Shown one piece after another: positions 26,632 to 36,848 of a DNA stretch of 64,000 nucleotides. A program made the position numbers and the translations under genes. How positions within the stretch are numbered: the stretch's first letter is position 1; the number at the start of each line of letters is the position of its first letter. The notes beneath the pieces were generated by a model, which saw nothing but the letters and a program-made list of their open reading frames with translations, was not told where the DNA came from and made no database searches. This DNA comes from DSXH01 sp964532065 (GTDB lineage Bacteria; Bacteroidota; Ignavibacteria; Ignavibacteriales; Melioribacteraceae), in assembly GCA_964532065.1 (NCBI GenBank), contig CAZHHG010000002.1:62001-126000 (forward strand). The letters run 5' to 3'.

Positions 26632-28455
26632 ATGACATCTAAAGAAACCTCGCCATTTAATATAAAAGAAATTGTTAAAGCTATGGGACTCGTGTTCGGC
26701 GATATTGGAACAAGTCCAATTTATACCCTAACAGTTATATTTCTTTTAACTCCGGCAACAAAAGAGAATGTTCTGGGAATTTTATCGCTTGTATTCTGGA
26801 CCCTGGTTATTCTTGTCACTATTCAATATGCAATTCTTGCAATGAGTTTAAGCCAGAAAGGTGAAGGCGGTATAATTGTACTTAAGGAAATTCTTTATAC
26901 TTATTTAAAAAAGGGAAGATCTGTTGCGATCGTTGGATTCCTTGGATATGTTGGAATAGCCCTATTAATGGGTGACGGTGTAATTACTCCGGCAATTAGT
27001 ATTCTTTCGGCTGTTGAAGGACTGGAACTGATCCCCGGAATCGGGCATATAGATCAGAATGTTGTTATAATAATAACTATTGCGATTACAATTCTGCTTT
27101 TCAGTGTTCAATCCATTGGCACGGATAAAGTTGCGACTTCGTTCGGACCAATAATGGTTTTCTGGTTTTCTTCATTATTAGTTACAGGTTCGGTTTCCTT
27201 GTTTAGTAATCTTGAAATAATTTCAGCAATAAGCCCTCATTATGCTGTTGGATTCATGTTTGAAAATGGAATTGCAGCATTTTTTGTTCTTTCGGAAGTA
27301 ATCCTTTGTGCAACAGGAGGCGAGGCAATCTATGCTGACATGGGGCACCTTGGAAGAGAGCCTATAAGACGAGCATGGTATTTTATCTTTTTCGCGTTGG
27401 TCTTCACTTATTTTGGTCAGGGTGCTTATGTATTGGAACATGGATTCAGTATCAATATTTTATTCGAAATGGTCAGAAGTCAGGTCCCGTTTCTATATGT
27501 ACCGTTTTTGATTTTAACATTGATGGCAACAATAATCGCCTCCCAGGCGATGATCAGCGCGATGTTCTCCCTGGTTTATCAGGGAATACGAACACACATA
27601 TTCCCTCTAATTAAGGTTAAATATACTTCTACTCACCTTAGATCTCAGATATATATCGGAGTGGTTAACTGGGGTCTTTTGGCAGCAGTTATCTTTATGA
27701 TTTTTATCTTTAAGGAATCGCACAACCTTGCGGCGGCATACGGATTGGCAGTTACAGGAACTATGACCATTAGCGCCATTCTAATGCTTTCAATTTTTGT
27801 TGTTCAAAACCAGAAACTCAAGTATATTATTTCGATTTTCAACCTGATTATTAACCTCCTCTTTCTTGCCGGTGTATTTACAAAAATTCCGCACGGCGGG
27901 TACTGGTCAATTGTCATTGCGGCAATACCTTTCCTGACTATAAAAATCTGGACACTCGGGAACAAAGCCGTTTACCGCTCATTCCGTTCTCTTCCGGTCG
28001 ATACTTATATAGAGAGCTTTAACCAGCTGTATGAAACTGGAAAAGTCCTTCCCGGTACGGCATTATTCTTTACAAAAGATCTACATATGATTCCGCCTTA
28101 TATGGTACACAGTACTATTAGGGGAAATATTATTTATGAACAGAATATACTGATCTCAATTGCGACAATGGATAAACCTTTCGGTGTTCAGAAACTCTTT
28201 GTCCCTGAGATTACGGAGGGATTGTCCGGCCTCGAAATTCAGGTCGGTTATATGGAAAAACTTGATATTACCAGCATACTTAAGGAAGTAGATATCGATT
28301 CAAAAGTAATGTTCTATGGCGCGGACGATATTCAGGCAAAGAAACCCTGGCTTAAGATATTCGCGTTTATTAAACGTATCTCTTCCAATTTTGTCCAGTT
28401 TCTCGAACTTCCTTATCAGAAACTCCACGGCGTTATTACGCGTATCGAAATATAA
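26632..28455 (+). CDS. kup: Kup-type potassium uptake protein
   Basis: 607 residues of the KUP/HAK family. The N-terminus has GLVFGDIGTSPIYTLTVIF, followed by the conserved GDGVITPAISILSAVEGLEL and GGEAIYADMGHLGR. About twelve transmembrane helices end near residue 455 and a soluble C-terminal domain follows. It imports potassium with protons. The frame opens at an ATG directly after an AT-rich leader without a strong ribosome-binding site. Confidence 0.95.
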   Translation: MTSKETSPFNIKEIVKAMGLVFGDIGTSPIYTLTVIFLLTPATKENVLGILSLVFWTLVILVTIQYAILAMSLSQKGEGGIIVLKEILYTYLKKGRSVAIVGFLGYVGIALLMGDGVITPAISILSAVEGLELIPGIGHIDQNVVIIITIAITILLFSVQSIGTDKVATSFGPIMVFWFSSLLVTGSVSLFSNLEIISAISPHYAVGFMFENGIAAFFVLSEVILCATGGEAIYADMGHLGREPIRRAWYFIFFALVFTYFGQGAYVLEHGFSINILFEMVRSQVPFLYVPFLILTLMATIIASQAMISAMFSLVYQGIRTHIFPLIKVKYTSTHLRSQIYIGVVNWGLLAAVIFMIFIFKESHNLAAAYGLAVTGTMTISAILMLSIFVVQNQKLKYIISIFNLIINLLFLAGVFTKIPHGGYWSIVIAAIPFLTIKIWTLGNKAVYRSFRSLPVDTYIESFNQLYETGKVLPGTALFFTKDLHMIPPYMVHSTIRGNIIYEQNILISIATMDKPFGVQKLFVPEITEGLSGLEIQVGYMEKLDITSILKEVDIDSKVMFYGADDIQAKKPWLKIFAFIKRISSNFVQFLELPYQKLHGVITRIEI

Positions 28456-28472
28456 TTTCACATTGAAATTAT
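28452..28472 (+). terminator. AT-rich hairpin at the kup stop
   Basis: 9-bp inverted repeat ATAATTTCA / TGAAATTAT (28452-28460, 28464-28472) with a 3-base loop, overlapping the kup stop codon. Almost all A-T pairs and only a short, broken T run follow, so it is a weak terminator at best. Confidence 0.35.
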
Positions 28473-28534
28473 CATAATTTTGTCGTAAGATTAATCAGTC
28501 TAAAGTCCGTTTATTTACTTCAAAGGTGAAGTTA

Positions 28535-28645
28535 ATGTCGCGGCGTTTTCAATATTCAATCCTGTTTTTCCTCAGTTTACTTTTTACAATTCATTCCGTT
28601 CTTTTTTACCGAAACAACCTTCGAAGAATGTGGAGGAGAAAATGA
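28535..28645 (+). CDS. Short hydrophobic ORF upstream of secreted gene
   Basis: 36 codons from ATG 28535, preceded by AAAGGTGA. One hydrophobic segment (SILFFLSLLFTIHSVLF) is flanked by basic residues. Its TGA overlaps the ATG of the next gene (ATGA), which also has its ribosome-binding site within this frame, so it could be a coupled leader peptide or a small membrane protein. No family recognised. Confidence 0.4.
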   Translation: MSRRFQYSILFFLSLLFTIHSVLFYRNNLRRMWRRK

Positions 28646-29094
28646 GAACTGCTTTTAGAATTATATTATTATTGTCTTTGTTGACTTCGGGGAATGCATT
28701 TTCACAACAGGTAAAATATTGCCAGATGATAGGCAAGAGTGTTAATCAGATTATTAATACTTTCGGTAAGCCGGTACATCAGGATCTGAGTAATCCTGAT
28801 ATGAAATGCATTTTCTACCAGACTAAATCACAAAGAACCACTTTTATTGCCGATAAATCCGGTGTCTACCAGATACAGGCCGATCTTTCATTCGATACGC
28901 AGAATGAGGCAATGAAATCGATCGACGGATTTCTTACCGATTGCGGTTCGCAAAATTACCAGATCGATACGCTGAATGCCGGAAATTACAATATCAAAAC
29001 TTCCGGCGTGAAGATGTCTCTTAATCTTTTTGAGAACACTTATTTGAAAAAATATGAAGTGAAGTTTAAAGCTGAGAAAAGTGAGTCGAAGTAA
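28642..29094 (+). CDS. Secreted protein of unknown function
   Basis: 150 residues from the ATG at 28642, which follows GGAGGAG; a GTG at 28630 lies inside that binding site. The signal peptide ends near NAFSQQ (residue 22). The mature part starts VKYCQMIGKSVNQIINTFGK and looks like a small alpha/beta domain (SmpA/OmlA-like 'G...vi..lGkP' outline is possible). No further motif. It follows the 36-codon frame and precedes an outer-membrane protein gene. Confidence 0.7.
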   Translation: MRTAFRIILLLSLLTSGNAFSQQVKYCQMIGKSVNQIINTFGKPVHQDLSNPDMKCIFYQTKSQRTTFIADKSGVYQIQADLSFDTQNEAMKSIDGFLTDCGSQNYQIDTLNAGNYNIKTSGVKMSLNLFENTYLKKYEVKFKAEKSESK

Positions 29095-29190
29095 ACACTG
29101 TTATCGATTGAAAGATTTAATTATAAGTGACAGAGTAATGTTTTAGCAAAAAGAGAAATTATAAGTAAACCAGCAAGAGGGGGATTAGAA

Positions 29191-29838
29191 ATGAAGAGAA
29201 TTACATTCCTTCTTATACTGATAATCGCAATAAACTTTTCAAACGCACAGACAGAGGTCGACAAGAAAGAAGATACCGGATATTTAAAAGGAAAACACAG
29301 CTTCGGTTTCAGCATCGGAATGCTCAGTCAGAAAGAAGTATCAGTATTAAGTGTTAATGTTAAAGCCGAGGCTAATTTTATTGGCGGTATCTTTTACAAT
29401 TACTGGCTTCGTGATGAATGGGCGCTTGAATTGAGTGCCGGCGTTTTAAATGCAGAGGTGTTCAGCGGTGTAAGTTTTCTGGGAATCGAACAGAAAGCCG
29501 CCACTGTAATTCCGCTGCTTGCCGGAGTAAGGTATTATCCGGATTTCGCCGCGTTTGCAGAAAATGTCCGCCCCTATTTTTCTCTTCTTGTCGGAGCCCA
29601 TATGGGCCACTCATCATCAAATAAATTATCGTTTGGCATAATTACAAGCACAGTAACGAAAGTTGAATCTGTTTTTGCAGCGAAAACCTCTTTGGGAATC
29701 GACGCATTTATAGAAAGCTGGCTTAGGATAGGTCTCTCTGGCGGATATAATTTCGGATCGGATTTTAAGGAAGCAGTTGGAACACGTTTGAATTACAGCG
29801 GATTCGAGCTTTCAATAAACTTCGGAATTATTCTGTAA
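29191..29838 (+). CDS. Outer-membrane beta-barrel protein
   Basis: 215 residues. AGAGGGGG lies before the ATG. A signal peptide ends at NFSNAQT (residue 19-20), then a series of amphipathic strands (HSFGFSIGML, FIGGIFYNYWL, WALELSAGVL, GVRYYPDF, FSLLVGAHMG) and an aromatic/aliphatic C-terminal strand ELSINFGIIL. This is an eight-strand OmpW/OmpX-like barrel layout. Function unknown. Confidence 0.75.
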   Translation: MKRITFLLILIIAINFSNAQTEVDKKEDTGYLKGKHSFGFSIGMLSQKEVSVLSVNVKAEANFIGGIFYNYWLRDEWALELSAGVLNAEVFSGVSFLGIEQKAATVIPLLAGVRYYPDFAAFAENVRPYFSLLVGAHMGHSSSNKLSFGIITSTVTKVESVFAAKTSLGIDAFIESWLRIGLSGGYNFGSDFKEAVGTRLNYSGFELSINFGIIL

Positions 29839-29863
29839 TAATTTTCTGTAAGGAAAAAGCCGA

Positions 29864-30673
29864 TTAATTGAGCCCCGTCATCTCTTCGCTTACGGACCAG
29901 AATTGTTTCATTACCGCCCGATCAACGGATGTAGGGTGAGGTTTCGAAATATTGCTATCAATAAAATATTCACCGCTTACGGATGCCGCTCTTTCCGATG
30001 AAGCCAGATACACAGATGTTTCAGCCCCTTTTTTTAACGTGGCTCCGGTCATATTAAATCCGGTTTTGAGGAGCTTTGTGGTAATTACTCCGGGGTGAAG
30101 AGAATTGGATTTTAGATTTGTTCCTTTCAAACGGGATGCGAGTTCGTTCGAGAATAATATATTGGCAAGTTTTGATAATGAATAAGTTCCGTAACTGCTG
30201 AAACTCTTCTCCGCATTTAAATTGTTCCAGTCCAGCTTAGCGTTTTGATGCGCTATCGAACTAACATTAATTATTCTTCCGTCATCGCTCTTTTTAAGCA
30301 GTTCAAGAAGAAGATTTGTCAGCAGAAAATGGGAAAGGTGGTTTACAGCAAAAGTCATTTCATACTTCTCGGGCGAGAAAACAAGTTTGTTCATATAAAT
30401 ACCGGCGTTATTTACGAGAACATCCAGCCGGGAATAACCGGAAATAATTGTATCGGCAAGTTTACGGACATTATCCAGCGAAGAAAGATCCGCGGCCACT
30501 GAAGAAACATTATTGCTTCCTGAAATCTCTTTAATCTCTTTCATTGCCGTGTTTGTCTTAGATTCGTCTCTGCCGTGCACTATTACATTGAAACCTTTTT
30601 CAGCAAGATCGATTGCCGTTTGTTTCCCGATTCCGTCAGTTGCGCCTGTTATAAGTACTACTCGGTCTTTCAT
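29864..30673 (-). CDS. Short-chain dehydrogenase/reductase
   Basis: 269 residues with the classic SDR set: cofactor motif VVLITGATDGIGKQT, NNAGIY after strand four, catalytic Ser in IINVSSIAHQ and Tyr/Lys in YGTYSLSKLAN. It most resembles the retinol-dehydrogenase-like or WWOX-like SDRs that act on lipophilic carbonyls. NADP preference is suggested by the HGRDES segment after strand two. Substrate unknown. It follows the glycoside-hydrolase group on the same strand, 69 bases after it. Confidence 0.9.
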   Translation of the reverse strand: MKDRVVLITGATDGIGKQTAIDLAEKGFNVIVHGRDESKTNTAMKEIKEISGSNNVSSVAADLSSLDNVRKLADTIISGYSRLDVLVNNAGIYMNKLVFSPEKYEMTFAVNHLSHFLLTNLLLELLKKSDDGRIINVSSIAHQNAKLDWNNLNAEKSFSSYGTYSLSKLANILFSNELASRLKGTNLKSNSLHPGVITTKLLKTGFNMTGATLKKGAETSVYLASSERAASVSGEYFIDSNISKPHPTSVDRAVMKQFWSVSEEMTGLN

Positions 30674-30741
30674 TCAATCCCTTTTTAATTGCATTCCGGT
30701 ATTTAAACACTTTTTAAAATTACATTAGTTCACAATCCGCT

Positions 30742-33708
30742 TCAGTTAATTTTAAGCTCGTCAATAAAAATCCAGCATTTATATCCGGCGCCTTTATGCC
30801 AGTCGGGGCAGATTTTCAGACTTTCGGCGGTAACTTTTATATAGCGGGTTTTGAGTGGTTCGAATATGGCAGAAAAATTTTTTATCTGAAGGGAAGTGAT
30901 TTCGGGCGGAAATTCGTTTTCAATTACGGCGATCTTTGAAAAATTTATTCCGTCTGTTGAAATCTCGTAGGTCACTTTTCTCGGCATAAAGATCCATACA
31001 TTCGGATCATTAAGAGTTGTAAGAGAAAGTGAGCTTATCGTTTTAATTTCTGTCAGATCGAACACGGCTTCGAGGTCTTCGCCTTCAAAACCCTGCCATT
31101 CTCCGTTCTGAAAACTTACGGTGCCGTATCTTCCGTCAGTAAGAGCCATATCTCCGCCACCAGTATAACGGTCATCGAAAGAGACTTTATATTTGGCCGG
31201 CGGGTAAGAAGATTTCGTAAATCGTGAAGAAGCAACTGGGCTTTCGCGGCCGTCGGAAAGCCGGGCAATAGTTTTAATTGTAAGACTTTCAGAAATGTTA
31301 ACCGGTTCATTATATACAGCAGAGGCTGAATCCGGGTCGCTACCATCGAGAGTGTAATGAATTAAAGCACCGGGAGTATTACAGGAAAGTGTAACCGGTT
31401 GAGTCATATAAAAAATCTCGGATGGCGCTGAAATCTGAGGCATCTCTACTTCTACATCTTCCGGACTCATCGCAAACAATCCTTCTTTGTCGGTTCCCCA
31501 GCTGCTGTCCGGGGAAGGGCTCATTTCAAACTCGAGTATTCCGCCGCTGATAATCCGGTCATGCGTTATAAACGGCTTATTATATTTCAAACCATTCAAT
31601 CTTGACTTAGTAATGAACATATTCTTATCAGACTGATTATGTGCTTTCACAATAAACTGATTACCGTCCTCAAGGTTTATCGTCACTTTGTCGAAAACCG
31701 GTGAACCGATTACATAAGTATTCTGCCCGGGTGCTACGGGATAAAAACCGATTGCACTGAAAACATACCAGGCCGATAGTTGCCCGCAATCGTCATTTCC
31801 ACAGAGGCCGTCGGGCGCGGTTGTGTAGAGCCGGTTCATAATGTCTCTAATCCTTTCCTGTGCTTTCCATGGTGACGAAGTATAATTGTAAAGATATACG
31901 GCGTGATGCGACGGTTCATTACCGTGTGCATACTGGCCGATCAAACCGGTAATATCAGGCTGGTGTCTTCCTTCGAGTACATCCGGTTCTACAAACATTT
32001 GGTCTAATTTGGAGACAAGATTTTTTTCGCCGCCGTGGAGTTTAATTAATCCTCTAACATCGTGAGGTACGAAAAAATTATACTGCCATGCGGACGCTTC
32101 GGTATAGATTGCGTTTACCTCTCTCGGATTGAACGGTTCAATCCAGTTTCCGTTCGAAAGTCTTCCACGGAAAAATCCTGTGGACCCGTCGAATAAATTC
32201 TTATAGAAGAGGGAGCGGGCATTAAACTTTTTAAACTCTTTATCATTCTTAGTGAGTTTTGCGAATTGAGCTATACACCAATCGTCATATGCGTATTCGA
32301 GAGTTTTAGAAACCGACTCATTCTCTTTATCGGCCGGAATAAATCCGCGTTCGCGGTAGAGTCTTAAACCATGCTGATCGCGTTCGGCGCTTTTGATCAT
32401 CGCTTCAAGAGCAAGTGAATGATCGAAATCCCTGATCCCTTTCATGTACGAATCGAATATAACCGGGATTGAATGATAACCGATCATTGTCCATGTTTCG
32501 TTTGACGCCAGCTCCCATACAGGAAGAAGACCACTCTCCTTGTATTTCGAAAGAAGCGTTTTAACAAAGTCGAGCGATCTTTTTCTGTCGAGAATTGTAA
32601 GCAGCGGGTGTTCAGCCCTGAAAGTATCCCAGAGAGAAAAAACGGAGTAGTATTCGAAATCTTCCGACTGATGAATTTTTCTGTCCATTCCGGAATATCT
32701 TCCGTCAACGTCGTTAAACAGATTTGGAGTTATAAGTGTGTGATAAAGTGCAGTGTAGAAGATTTTTTTCTGATCTTCCGTGCCACCCTCTACAATAATT
32801 TTAGATAACTCCTTCCTCCATTTGATTTCTGCTTCTTCAAGTGTTTTTTGAAAATTAAAATGAGGAATTTCGGCATCAAGATTTTTACTGGCGCCGTCTA
32901 TATCCACAGCAGATATGCCGACTTTTACAAGAACAACTTCGTTTTCCTTTGTTGAGAAGAGGAGTGCGGCTTTAGTGTTTTTTGCTGATAATTCAATTTT
33001 ATTGCTGACCAACTGATCGTTATCATAAAGAAATGATTTTCTGAAAGGTTTTGAAAAGAGAGCATAAAAGTAAAAAGTGTGGTCCTTCGCCCATCCGCTT
33101 GACCTTCTGTATCCTTCTATCCTGTTGTTGTCAATAATTCTGATGAATCCTTCGCTCTCAGAATCGAGTCCGTGTTTCAGATCGATTATTATGTTTGAAG
33201 AATCAGATTCCGGGAAAGTGTATTTATGAAATCCGCACCGGTCGGTTGCCGTCAATTCAACTTTAATTTTGTAATCATCAAGGTAAACAGAATAATAACC
33301 CGGAGAGGCAGATTCGCTTTTATGACTGAAACGGGATCTGTATCCAAGGTCGGGATTTTCCTTGGTCCCCGGTATTATTTTTATTTTACCGGTAGTCGGC
33401 ATAAAAAGAATATCGGCATAATCAGTAGCACCCGTGCCGCTAAGATGCGTGTGGCTGAAGCCCATAATCGAATTATCGGAGTAATGATATCCGGAACACC
33501 AGTCCCATCCCTCAATCCCCGTATCCGGACTGAGCTGTACAAGTCCGAACGGAACAGTTGCACCGGGATATGTGTGTCCGTGTCCGCCCGTGCCTATAAA
33601 CGGATCAGCATATTTTAACAGATCATTCTGCGCTGTTACAAATGAATTTGAAAAACAGAAAAGTGAAAAAAAAGTTATAGCTGTAAAAAAGAATCTGTAA
33701 ATTCTCAT
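30742..33708 (-). CDS. GH92 alpha-mannosidase, multidomain, secreted
   Basis: 988 residues, signal peptide to about residue 26. The GH92 domain begins YADPFIGTGGHGHTYPGATV, with FSHTHLSGTGATDYADI and GNDDCGQLSAWYVFSAIGFY toward residue 660, and ends near residue 780. A chitobiase-like C-terminal Ig module follows (IHYTLDGSDPDS) and then an F5/8-type-C-like carbohydrate-binding domain (GGGDMALTDGRYG...). GH92 enzymes are calcium-dependent exo-alpha-mannosidases acting on N-glycans or yeast mannan. It is the last gene of the GH run (GH20, GH-A-like, GH92). Confidence 0.93.
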   Translation of the reverse strand: MRIYRFFFTAITFFSLFCFSNSFVTAQNDLLKYADPFIGTGGHGHTYPGATVPFGLVQLSPDTGIEGWDWCSGYHYSDNSIMGFSHTHLSGTGATDYADILFMPTTGKIKIIPGTKENPDLGYRSRFSHKSESASPGYYSVYLDDYKIKVELTATDRCGFHKYTFPESDSSNIIIDLKHGLDSESEGFIRIIDNNRIEGYRRSSGWAKDHTFYFYALFSKPFRKSFLYDNDQLVSNKIELSAKNTKAALLFSTKENEVVLVKVGISAVDIDGASKNLDAEIPHFNFQKTLEEAEIKWRKELSKIIVEGGTEDQKKIFYTALYHTLITPNLFNDVDGRYSGMDRKIHQSEDFEYYSVFSLWDTFRAEHPLLTILDRKRSLDFVKTLLSKYKESGLLPVWELASNETWTMIGYHSIPVIFDSYMKGIRDFDHSLALEAMIKSAERDQHGLRLYRERGFIPADKENESVSKTLEYAYDDWCIAQFAKLTKNDKEFKKFNARSLFYKNLFDGSTGFFRGRLSNGNWIEPFNPREVNAIYTEASAWQYNFFVPHDVRGLIKLHGGEKNLVSKLDQMFVEPDVLEGRHQPDITGLIGQYAHGNEPSHHAVYLYNYTSSPWKAQERIRDIMNRLYTTAPDGLCGNDDCGQLSAWYVFSAIGFYPVAPGQNTYVIGSPVFDKVTINLEDGNQFIVKAHNQSDKNMFITKSRLNGLKYNKPFITHDRIISGGILEFEMSPSPDSSWGTDKEGLFAMSPEDVEVEMPQISAPSEIFYMTQPVTLSCNTPGALIHYTLDGSDPDSASAVYNEPVNISESLTIKTIARLSDGRESPVASSRFTKSSYPPAKYKVSFDDRYTGGGDMALTDGRYGTVSFQNGEWQGFEGEDLEAVFDLTEIKTISSLSLTTLNDPNVWIFMPRKVTYEISTDGINFSKIAVIENEFPPEITSLQIKNFSAIFEPLKTRYIKVTAESLKICPDWHKGAGYKCWIFIDELKIN

Positions 33709-33757
33709 TTGATATACCCGGTCTAATTAAAACTGTTAGAATGATTTTTTTATGCTG

Positions 33758-36700
33758 CTATTCCGATTCAACCAAAATTCTGCCGTTCTTTTTATCGGCA
33801 ATTAAAATTTTGCTGGAACCGGCCTCTATTCCGGTTTTAAATTTAAAACCGTTTAGAATTATTTCCCTTTCCGCACCGGTTGAAGATTCATTTACTAAAA
33901 TAATGAGAGCTTTATCATCAAAAGTTAGAATGCTGGTAGAAACCGGTTCGACGTTGTAATTATAATCAATGCCGCTCACATTAAGCATCTTCTTAAGCAA
34001 TAATATCAACGGCTCCTTTTCCCTTGCAAGTTCGATCGGAAGCGGTTCGTGAAAAATATTGCCGACCGAATAAAGATTCTCCCGGTCGCACTTCTTTATA
34101 AATTCGTTCTGCTGATTGTCGAATGTAACTGTAATCCCCGTACCGGTTTCATCAATTCTGAATTTTTCAAATAGAGATACGGGTTTTGACTTTGTAATTA
34201 TTCCGGTGTCTAATAACATTTTTGAAATTTCACCGTATGAATTCCCCTCAAGTGAACCGGTGAAAAGGATTTTAATCCCGCTCCGGGCCGCACTGTTCAA
34301 GACCGCAATAGCGTTATCGTCCAGAAATTCTGCCGAAGGCACAATGATGAATCGGGAGTTCTTGACCCGGTCGTATGTGATCCTGAATTCGGAGAGTAAA
34401 AGGGGAGTTATTCCAAAGTGATCGGTTAATGCTCTTACTATTCTTTTAGTTGAAAGATCGCCGTTCTTCCTTCCCGAAAATATTTTTGTGTGAGGAATTA
34501 CTATTATCACTTCTGCAGTATCGAAGTCTTTTAGAACTCCTGCGGCTTTTGTAAAAAAGTCTGAAAACTTTCTGATAGTTTCAATTTCCTTTTTTGCGGT
34601 GCCGTCCGGACGGAAGATACCGATTACGGATTCATTATCGATCGGCATGAAAGGATTTATATTCCATGCCCACTGAACAATTCCCGCACCCCGTGATGCA
34701 AATCCTAACGCGAACTTTCTGTCGAGTAGGTTCTTAGCATTCTCCGGCGTCCGCCACGGAATACCGTCGATATCCTCGAGGCGCATTAGGCCAGTCTCCG
34801 AGATCAGGTTCGGTTTCTCGGGTACTTTGGTCATTAACCCGTCCCACATAAGATCATCATTAAGCCACCATGTATGAATCGAAGTATAATCGACGGCTGA
34901 ATAATGAAATTGCTGAGCCGGCCGGTTGCCGGTTCCGCCTTCGTCCTGTCCTAAAGTAACAAGTGAATTTGATACAGACTTAATTACCTTATTCAAAGTA
35001 TCTGCCCAAGCAGAAACAACATCCTGTGTAAAGAGATTAAAATCGAGCGCCTTACGCGGGCGGCGGTCTTCTTTATAGATTCTGTAGTTTAATTCGCTTT
35101 CGGATGGAGGTGATTGAATATCCCCGAAAGAGTCGCGCCAGAGATTCTGAATTTGAACGGTTGAGGTTTTATGCCTCTTGTTAATCCATCCGGCCCAGGC
35201 CTCTTTTTCATATCGGTCACCTACCGGCGCATTCTTCCAGATATCGTAAGGAGGTGAATAAGAGGGCTCGTTGATTAGATCGTAATGAATCCATCCGACG
35301 TTTTTGTATCGCGTTGTAATTAAAGTAATGAAAGTTTTTTGCCATTCGACGGCACGTGGATCAAGATATGGATTGGTCCCCCCGTTAAGCGGAGGAGTAA
35401 AAGCAAAGAAATTGAGGCAGACAACAATATTATATTTTGCCGCAGTCATAATATATGCGTCAAGAGCGCGAAGAAATGATTCATCAATTGCTCCTCTATC
35501 CAGCATCGATCTGGACCACGAATTCCAGAATCCGGTCCGGATAAAATTGATTCCGGTTCTTTTCATCATCTCAAAATCTCTATTCCATACAAATGGATTC
35601 GGTTCAAGCAAAAATTTTCTGTGCACATCCGATGCCATATATGTAGTTCCGATTACAGGAAATACCTCACCGTTCTTCAGGAGCCAGTCTCTTGATGCCG
35701 TAACTTCGGGTCCCTGCGATGCAAGTTTATTATCCCACACCCAGAATCCTGTAGTTATTATTGAAGGGTTATGATTGATGTTTAATGCTTCAATCTCAAC
35801 GGAATAGAATCCTTCTTTGAAAGATTCGGCGCCTCTCAATTCAATTGTGGATGTTTGAAAATCAGAAGTACCAATTAGTTGGGGATTTAATTGAAGTACA
35901 TTTCTGTTCTGACCGTCTTTCACTGTTACTTTCAGCTTTACCGGAGTGTTGTTCAGGTTACCCGGACGGAACAGGTTAATTCGAATTAATGGAATTTCTC
36001 CTTTATGTATTGACGCAAATACGGGATTGGCAGTAAATTCAATTGCACCTTCCAGAGCCCGTTCAATCAATTCTTTTATCATGTTTTCTGATAGCTGAGC
36101 GTTGCTGGCCGAAAAGATCCATCTGCCGCCGGCACTCTTTCCCTGAAGACGGTCGATCTCAATTACCGGTGCCGCGAAAGGATAACCATCGCCATTAATC
36201 AGCTGTACAAGAGGGCGAAGTACGGCATCCCTCGGCCCTGATGAACCGTCTTCGGCCGGAAATTCCTTTTCGGTTGTAAACCTGACAGTAAATTCATAAA
36301 CGGTTGAAATACCGGTTAAATCATTATTCCCTGATGAGAAATTGTTAAGACTAATACGCTTTTCGGTTTTATAGAAATTTTCGGAGTTTATTTCAATCTT
36401 CTCGGCAGGACCAATCAGCAGTCTTCTTGCAAATGTCTGCTGTGGAATTCCTTTTATCCAGACAGAATCTTTTAAAATAACAGGTTGATTAAAGGGTGAA
36501 CCTCCAAGGTAAAGAAGGCTTCCCCCGGATTCCAGAAAACCGCAGATAGTTTCCCAGGCATCAAGAGGAAATGCAGAACCGTAGGGAAGTATCAGCAGAT
36601 TGTACTTTTCACTCCTCAGGTTGTCGTTAAGTGAGCTGATACTGTTTAATATATCATGGTCATATAGAGCGGAAATTCTTCGCAGCTCCGGTTCGTTTGC

Positions 36701-36826
36701 TGCTGGTATATCTATTGATGGAAAGTCCTTCGCTAGAAAGAGTGCTATTTTTTTGGTTTCTTGCTGCGGATATGCAGCAGTTAATAAAATAAAGAATAAG
36801 AATAGACCACTTATAAGTTTTTTCAT
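33758..36826 (-). CDS. Clan GH-A-like glycoside hydrolase, multidomain
   Basis: 1022 residues with signal peptide (to about residue 21). An N-terminal GATase-like fold (about 25-130; LLILPYGSAF, GGSLLYLGGSPF) precedes a beta region and then a TIM-barrel domain (about 380-700). HYDLINEPSYSPP supplies the putative acid/base Glu and NLISETGLMRLED the nucleophile. A second GATase-like segment (about 770-880; FIIVPSAEFLD, GIKILFTGSLEG) and a beta domain follow. The order recalls GH42 or GH5 enzymes, but the family is not certain. It lies between GH20 and GH92 on the same strand and probably acts on the same polysaccharide. Confidence 0.8.
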   Translation of the reverse strand: MKKLISGLFLFFILLTAAYPQQETKKIALFLAKDFPSIDIPAANEPELRRISALYDHDILNSISSLNDNLRSEKYNLLILPYGSAFPLDAWETICGFLESGGSLLYLGGSPFNQPVILKDSVWIKGIPQQTFARRLLIGPAEKIEINSENFYKTEKRISLNNFSSGNNDLTGISTVYEFTVRFTTEKEFPAEDGSSGPRDAVLRPLVQLINGDGYPFAAPVIEIDRLQGKSAGGRWIFSASNAQLSENMIKELIERALEGAIEFTANPVFASIHKGEIPLIRINLFRPGNLNNTPVKLKVTVKDGQNRNVLQLNPQLIGTSDFQTSTIELRGAESFKEGFYSVEIEALNINHNPSIITTGFWVWDNKLASQGPEVTASRDWLLKNGEVFPVIGTTYMASDVHRKFLLEPNPFVWNRDFEMMKRTGINFIRTGFWNSWSRSMLDRGAIDESFLRALDAYIMTAAKYNIVVCLNFFAFTPPLNGGTNPYLDPRAVEWQKTFITLITTRYKNVGWIHYDLINEPSYSPPYDIWKNAPVGDRYEKEAWAGWINKRHKTSTVQIQNLWRDSFGDIQSPPSESELNYRIYKEDRRPRKALDFNLFTQDVVSAWADTLNKVIKSVSNSLVTLGQDEGGTGNRPAQQFHYSAVDYTSIHTWWLNDDLMWDGLMTKVPEKPNLISETGLMRLEDIDGIPWRTPENAKNLLDRKFALGFASRGAGIVQWAWNINPFMPIDNESVIGIFRPDGTAKKEIETIRKFSDFFTKAAGVLKDFDTAEVIIVIPHTKIFSGRKNGDLSTKRIVRALTDHFGITPLLLSEFRITYDRVKNSRFIIVPSAEFLDDNAIAVLNSAARSGIKILFTGSLEGNSYGEISKMLLDTGIITKSKPVSLFEKFRIDETGTGITVTFDNQQNEFIKKCDRENLYSVGNIFHEPLPIELAREKEPLILLLKKMLNVSGIDYNYNVEPVSTSILTFDDKALIILVNESSTGAEREIILNGFKFKTGIEAGSSKILIADKKNGRILVESE

Positions 36827-36848
36827 ATAGAACCGGTTTATTTTTTCG

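Noticed and set aside
28630..28641. GTG start four codons before the secreted-protein gene
   Set aside because: It lies inside the GGAGGAG ribosome-binding site of the ATG at 28642.
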